A stretch of DNA of 64,000 bases from Chamaea fasciata (Eukaryota; Chordata; Aves; Passeriformes; Sylviidae): the NCBI GenBank assembly GCA_029207755.1, contig JARCOQ010000012.1, positions 21,811,740 to 21,875,739 of the forward strand, read 5' to 3'. Below the pieces are notes generated by a model. The model worked only from the letters and a program-made list of their open reading frames with translations. It ran no database searches and had not been told where the DNA came from. This document shows, in pieces, positions 60,112 through 64,000 of this stretch; within the stretch, counting starts at the first letter, position 1, and each line of letters begins with the position of its first letter. The translations under genes were made by a program, and so were the position numbers.

Positions 60112-60247
60112 ATGTTTCGTTCCTGAGCTGCAAGTGTACCCCCAAAACCGGGGGATCCATGAGTGCGACCTGAAGGCGCCGTTCGTGAGGAAGTTCTTCA
60201 TTTGGAATAACACCCACCTTACTGGCTGCTACGGGCTTATTCCCCAG
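60112..60247 (+). CDS. HYDIN: HYDIN module exon e12, copy III, intact acceptor
   Basis: Acceptor cccag at 60107-60111. One replacement, Pro to Thr in HL(P/T)GCYG, in a turn where HYDIN usually has Pro, and one silent change (Ala gcc to gcg). Confidence 0.92.
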
Positions 60248-60694
60248 GTTTGGCATCGCATCCACCTCCTCCTCTCAAATATTACTGTGGAGATTATTAG
60301 GGGGGAAGAGGGTTTGGATAAGACCTTGCCGGTTTCTATTCAGTCTTAAAGATCTGCTGAGAACAGGATCCTACCTGAATGTTAGCTTTAGGATGCAGTT
60401 TAATCTCTTGAGGAAAGGGCTTACGTTCTAGTCTTCAGGGTGTTTTCTTGTGGGAGATCTTCGAGGGTTGTGAAAAGCTGCTGCATCCACAGACACCAGT
60501 GCTTGTGCTGGCAGCCTCCTTGCAGAACCCCCTGAGAATGCTAAGCCTACAATTCTTGGATCTTGTTTGTGCCTTTTACCTTTGTCCTGGGGATTTTTAA
60601 AAATGTGTGTAAGTTGCTGTTGGGATGGATGTTGAGGAGTTTAAAGTTTCTTCAGAGGTCCCTCTGAAGCTGGATTTGATTCTGTCCCTTCTAG

Positions 60695-60859
60695 GAACCC
60701 GAGGAGGACTCTCCTGTGCTCTACTCCAGCCCCAGACCCTGTGGGATTCTCCAGCCTCGGAGCGCTGCAGAGATTCCAGTTACAGTTGAAATCCAAAGAT
60801 TGGGCAAGCGTTGCACCAATGTTTGTACCGGCGTGTTTGGGGATGCAAGAAACCCACTG
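60695..60859 (+). CDS. HYDIN: HYDIN module exon e13, copy III
   Basis: One replacement, Ser to Asn in KRCT(S/N)VCTG; phase 0-0 with canonical borders. Confidence 0.93.
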
Positions 60860-61722
60860 GTGAGTGCAAGGGGAGGTGTGTGCCTTCGTGCAACTGGTCC
60901 TGGCAGGGTGGACAGTGTGCGGGGATTCTTCCGGGGAAAAGAGGCACAGGCTGCTGTGGAGAAGGACAGCAGGGGCAGGTGGCATAAACAGCTCGTGCCT
61001 TATAGGTGGCAATGTCAGTGTCTGACCCAGAAGGTAGTTCATCTAAGCTGGAATTGAGGATCATTTTAATGAATCTTTAAAATGCTCTTAACTTTGGAAA
61101 CATCTTTTTTAAAATGTTACCTCACAGCACAAAAGAGGATGTCAGAAGATTTCTGGGAACCTTGGGCTCTCTGTAAAAGAAAGGAAAGCTGGCATTTGAA
61201 GAGTAGTTGCAAGGATTTAAGCTTACATTAAAACATGGAAATGATGATGCCAAATTCCCTGGATGGCACCAAACATCTGAACCTGGGCCATTGTGGCACT
61301 GCATGTAAACCAGTCAACAGGGAGGACAGGCAGTGCAGGCTGTGCCAGGGAGCCTGAAGTTTGACTGAGCACTTGCTTTCAACTATCAGATTGCTTACCT
61401 AAAGAGAAGAGTTTCTCCCCACCCGAAGAACCAGTTGTTTAACTGTCAGCCTGATCTTAACTAGAGATTTCTTGCAAAGCTTCTACCTTTGGACCAATAA
61501 TTTGTAGTTTGAAAGTTTCTCTTTACTTAATCCTTTTCAATTTGGAGGTGAATACATAAGCTTTATTTTTTTCCCCCCAAAATCCCAGGAATTCAGCTGG
61601 AGAATGGTAGCTGTCCCTAAAGAAATAACTTGAGCTGGGTTGAGCTGTTTAAGCTTTTTTAGGTTTCCCTGTTTGGGTTTGATTTTTTTTTTTTACTCTT
61701 TCTTGCCTGCTTTCTGTAACAG

Positions 61723-61875
61723 AGAACAGAACTACAGAGCCTTGGACGGCTGTCAGCAGTCTACATAAGTCCAAGGCTGATAGAGTTCGGCAGGATCCCA
61801 GTGCTAAGGCCTAATTCACAAGCTTTTGGCCTCTTCAACGAAGGTCTCGTCGATTTAGACTTCAGGCTAGAGATT
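61723..61875 (+). CDS. HYDIN: HYDIN module exon e14, copy III
   Basis: One replacement, Leu to Pro in EFGRI(L/P)VLRP. It places a proline in the second strand of an ASH domain, a position normally hydrophobic. Confidence 0.88.
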
Positions 61876-63708
61876 GTAAGTATCTGTGGGGCCGTTTTCC
61901 AGGGAAATTGACTGGTTGACATTACAAGCTGCCATGACGTGGTTTTTATATGCATCGGCCTGTGTGAGAGGAAGCAAGATATTCCAAGATTCCATCTGGG
62001 TGAGGCAAAAGGAACCTGGCTCTGGAGTGGTTTTAGCTGGGGCACTCCTCAGTGAAATCAGGTGCAGAGATGTTGGAGCAGAAATTCGTCTGGATTGTGT
62101 TGACGAGTTCTCCCATAATTTTATGGAAGGTCTTTAGCTGTGTGTGTCACGGTTTTTGAGCTCTGAGATCAAGAGAAACCTGTGGTCCTTTGCTCCTCGG
62201 AGAGCATGGGTTTCCCTGTGCTTTCCCTGTGCCATCTACATTTGCTTTGTGCCAAACTGCTGTTCATGGTAGAGAAGAGGGTGTGAGGTCTGTCCTCAGA
62301 CTGCTGGTGGGGAGACAATTTTCACACCTGCTGTGGGTCAGGCCAGTTGGGCTGTCCACACAAAGACATGTGTGGGGGTTGTGCACCCCCCCAGCCTGTG
62401 GTCTCTGTGCCTTTGAAGAGCATCTTTGGGGACCGGCTGCAGAGAATGGCTGTTTAATATGTGAAGGCTGCATAGGGCAGAGGAGCTGGGGCTGCTCCCC
62501 TGGCAGGGAGAGCAGGGCTGCTGCAGCCAGGAAGGGCTTGTAGGCTGGGCCTGGGGCTGGGTGGGATGTCTGCTGGAGGGGGAGATCTCTGAGGGGCTTG
62601 AGGTCTGTTCTTCTCCATGCTGGGTGTGTTGAACTTGGAGCTGGTTAAAACCTGATCCTGTGGACTTGTTTGTGTCTGTGGATAAAGCATCAGGCCATGT
62701 GGGAAAGTCCAGCCACAGCCTCCTGAGCCAAGGAGGAGGGGCATGATTTTTCCTCTTGCTGCTTTTCCTGCAGTTTGGGGGATAAATGTAACCTTAAAGT
62801 GAGGGATTTTTCCAGGACAGCTTTCTCGAACTACACAATGAAATTCTGCCTTCCACCTCTTCAGGGAGCAATGCACCTTGGCTGGGTGGGCCTGGTGTGT
62901 AAAGGATGGGCTTCATGTGCTCGTTCCAGGGCTGGACCTGCAGAGCTGTGTCTGTACAGCTGTGCTGGTGCGGGGCCTTTCCTCCCTCCTTTGGGCAGCT
63001 TCCAGCTCTCTTGGCCAATCTGTGAAGCCCATGAGAAACCAGAGGACACGAGTTCTTAGGAAGAGTGGGCCATGCCCACTGAGCACATGTCATCCAGTTT
63101 TCCCTCTGCTTCCTTCTTTCCTGCTCTGCCATAACCATTTAGAGGTGACTTTTCCAAAGCAGAAGGCCCTGGGGCACCTCTCTACAGCGGATGATCAGTG
63201 GGAAGTGAGGGCCTCGGTCCTTTAGGGGACGTTGAAAAGCATTGAGGGCCTCTTGGGAAAGGATAGTTTGTGTTGGGGTTTTGCTCAACTGGTTTTGCGG
63301 AGATATTCTTCAGGCTCTCAGCAGTGTCCTCCAGCTGTGTGGTTTCTGGAGTGGGATTTGAGCCGTCATGACTTCCTCTGGCCCTGAGCCTTTGTGAGAA
63401 GCCAGGAGAGAGAAAGCAGCTTTCCTTGGCACACACTCCAGAGAAGGACTGGGGAAGGAACACTCTCCTGAGGATAAGCGTCCCTTGGGTTGGGCAAAAC
63501 TGGGTTAATTAGGTGAGAGTCTGTTAAAGGAGGGGAAAATACAGGTTGTGTAAGCTCTGCTGTTCCCCAATACTGCAGCTTAAATTTAGGGAAATTAGGC
63601 CTTTAGGATTTTTATCCTCCCCTCTTTAGTCTTCTCCTTTTCTTACACCCCATAAGAGACCAGGGTGTATGGTTTCCATCCTAAATGCACATTATGCGTG
63701 TCTTACAG

Positions 63709-63947
63709 GCTTGTAAACCTCACTGCTATGTTATTGAACCCAGGGAAGGAGTGATCCCCGCCAGGGGTGATGTTCATGTGACTGTCACAGCAACCCTGGA
63801 TGACACTGGGGTTTTTGCTGATGCTCTCCAGCTGTTCATTGGGAACAGACTTTGGACCACCTCCACCCTCCTGGCTTTTGGCACTGGCACCACAATTGTC
63901 ACAGACAAACCACTTGCCCCGGAGCTCAACTTGGGATACCAATTCAG
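63709..63947 (+). CDS. HYDIN: HYDIN module exon e15, copy III
   Basis: One replacement, Phe to Leu in TDKP(F/L)APELNLG, inside the most conserved motif of the module. Donor gtagga from 63948; e16 of this copy lies beyond the window. Confidence 0.94.
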
Positions 63948-64000
63948 GTAGGAGATCTCCCACTCCCACCTCTCCTTCTGTCTCAACAAGGAGCAGTTTT

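Larger units (their letters stand above)
53548..64000 (+). repeat. Tandem unit 3 of the HYDIN array, cut by the window end
   Basis: Third head-to-tail copy, covering e8-e15 of module copy III and ending 53 bp past e15. It has a private 85-bp deletion near 54058 in the e8-e9 intron, so its offset from unit 2 drops from +26827 to +26742. Several private coding changes lie in e12-e15. Its remaining introns hold what the matching introns of unit 1 hold, and the array evidently continues to the right. Confidence 0.93.

Overview
The window reads as avian nuclear DNA. It has many short coding exons with GT-AG borders, introns of 0.3-3.4 kb, CR1-type LINE fragments on the minus strand, a solo retroviral LTR and simple-sequence repeats. 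All recognisable coding sequence belongs to one gene, HYDIN (hydrocephalus-inducing protein), read on the plus strand. HYDIN is a giant axonemal central-apparatus (C2b projection) protein built from serial ASH/MSP-type immunoglobulin-like domains. The exons correspond to the N-terminal part of vertebrate HYDIN. Family comparisons are from memory, not from a search.

The main feature is that the whole window is a head-to-tail tandem repeat. Position 1 matches 26721 and again 53548, with very high identity through exons and introns alike. The periods are 26,720 and 26,827 bp, and most of the difference is length change in one GGGAA microsatellite. The window starts and ends inside the array, so the total copy number cannot be seen.

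In HYDIN protein order the repeated module has 16 exons, called e1-e16 here. Copy I is partial: e8-e16 at 25-12415. Copy II is complete: e1-e7 at 14205-25572 and e8-e16 at 26745-39126. Copy III is partial: e1-e7 at 40916-52396 and e8-e15 at 53572-63947. The exon phases close on themselves: e1 begins in phase 0, e16 ends in phase 0, and the module sums to 2628 nt (876 codons) with no stop. If e16 of one copy splices to e1 (or e2) of the next, the locus would encode a HYDIN with a repeated block of about eight ASH domains. No start-codon exon and no terminal exon of the normal gene is recognised in the window.

The copies are almost all intact. The clear lesion is in copy I, where the e12 splice acceptor has changed from AG to AA; an in-frame upstream AG could rescue it. 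Between copies I count seven amino-acid replacements and five silent coding changes. Between e16 and the next e1 lies a 1.8-kb junction intron with a 347-bp minus-strand solo LTR flanked by GTCA. Each unit also carries a compact CpG-rich island in the e9-e10 intron, a CR1 ORF2 remnant, a CR1 3' tail and a long pyrimidine tract. I see no RNA genes, CRISPR arrays or other protein-coding genes.
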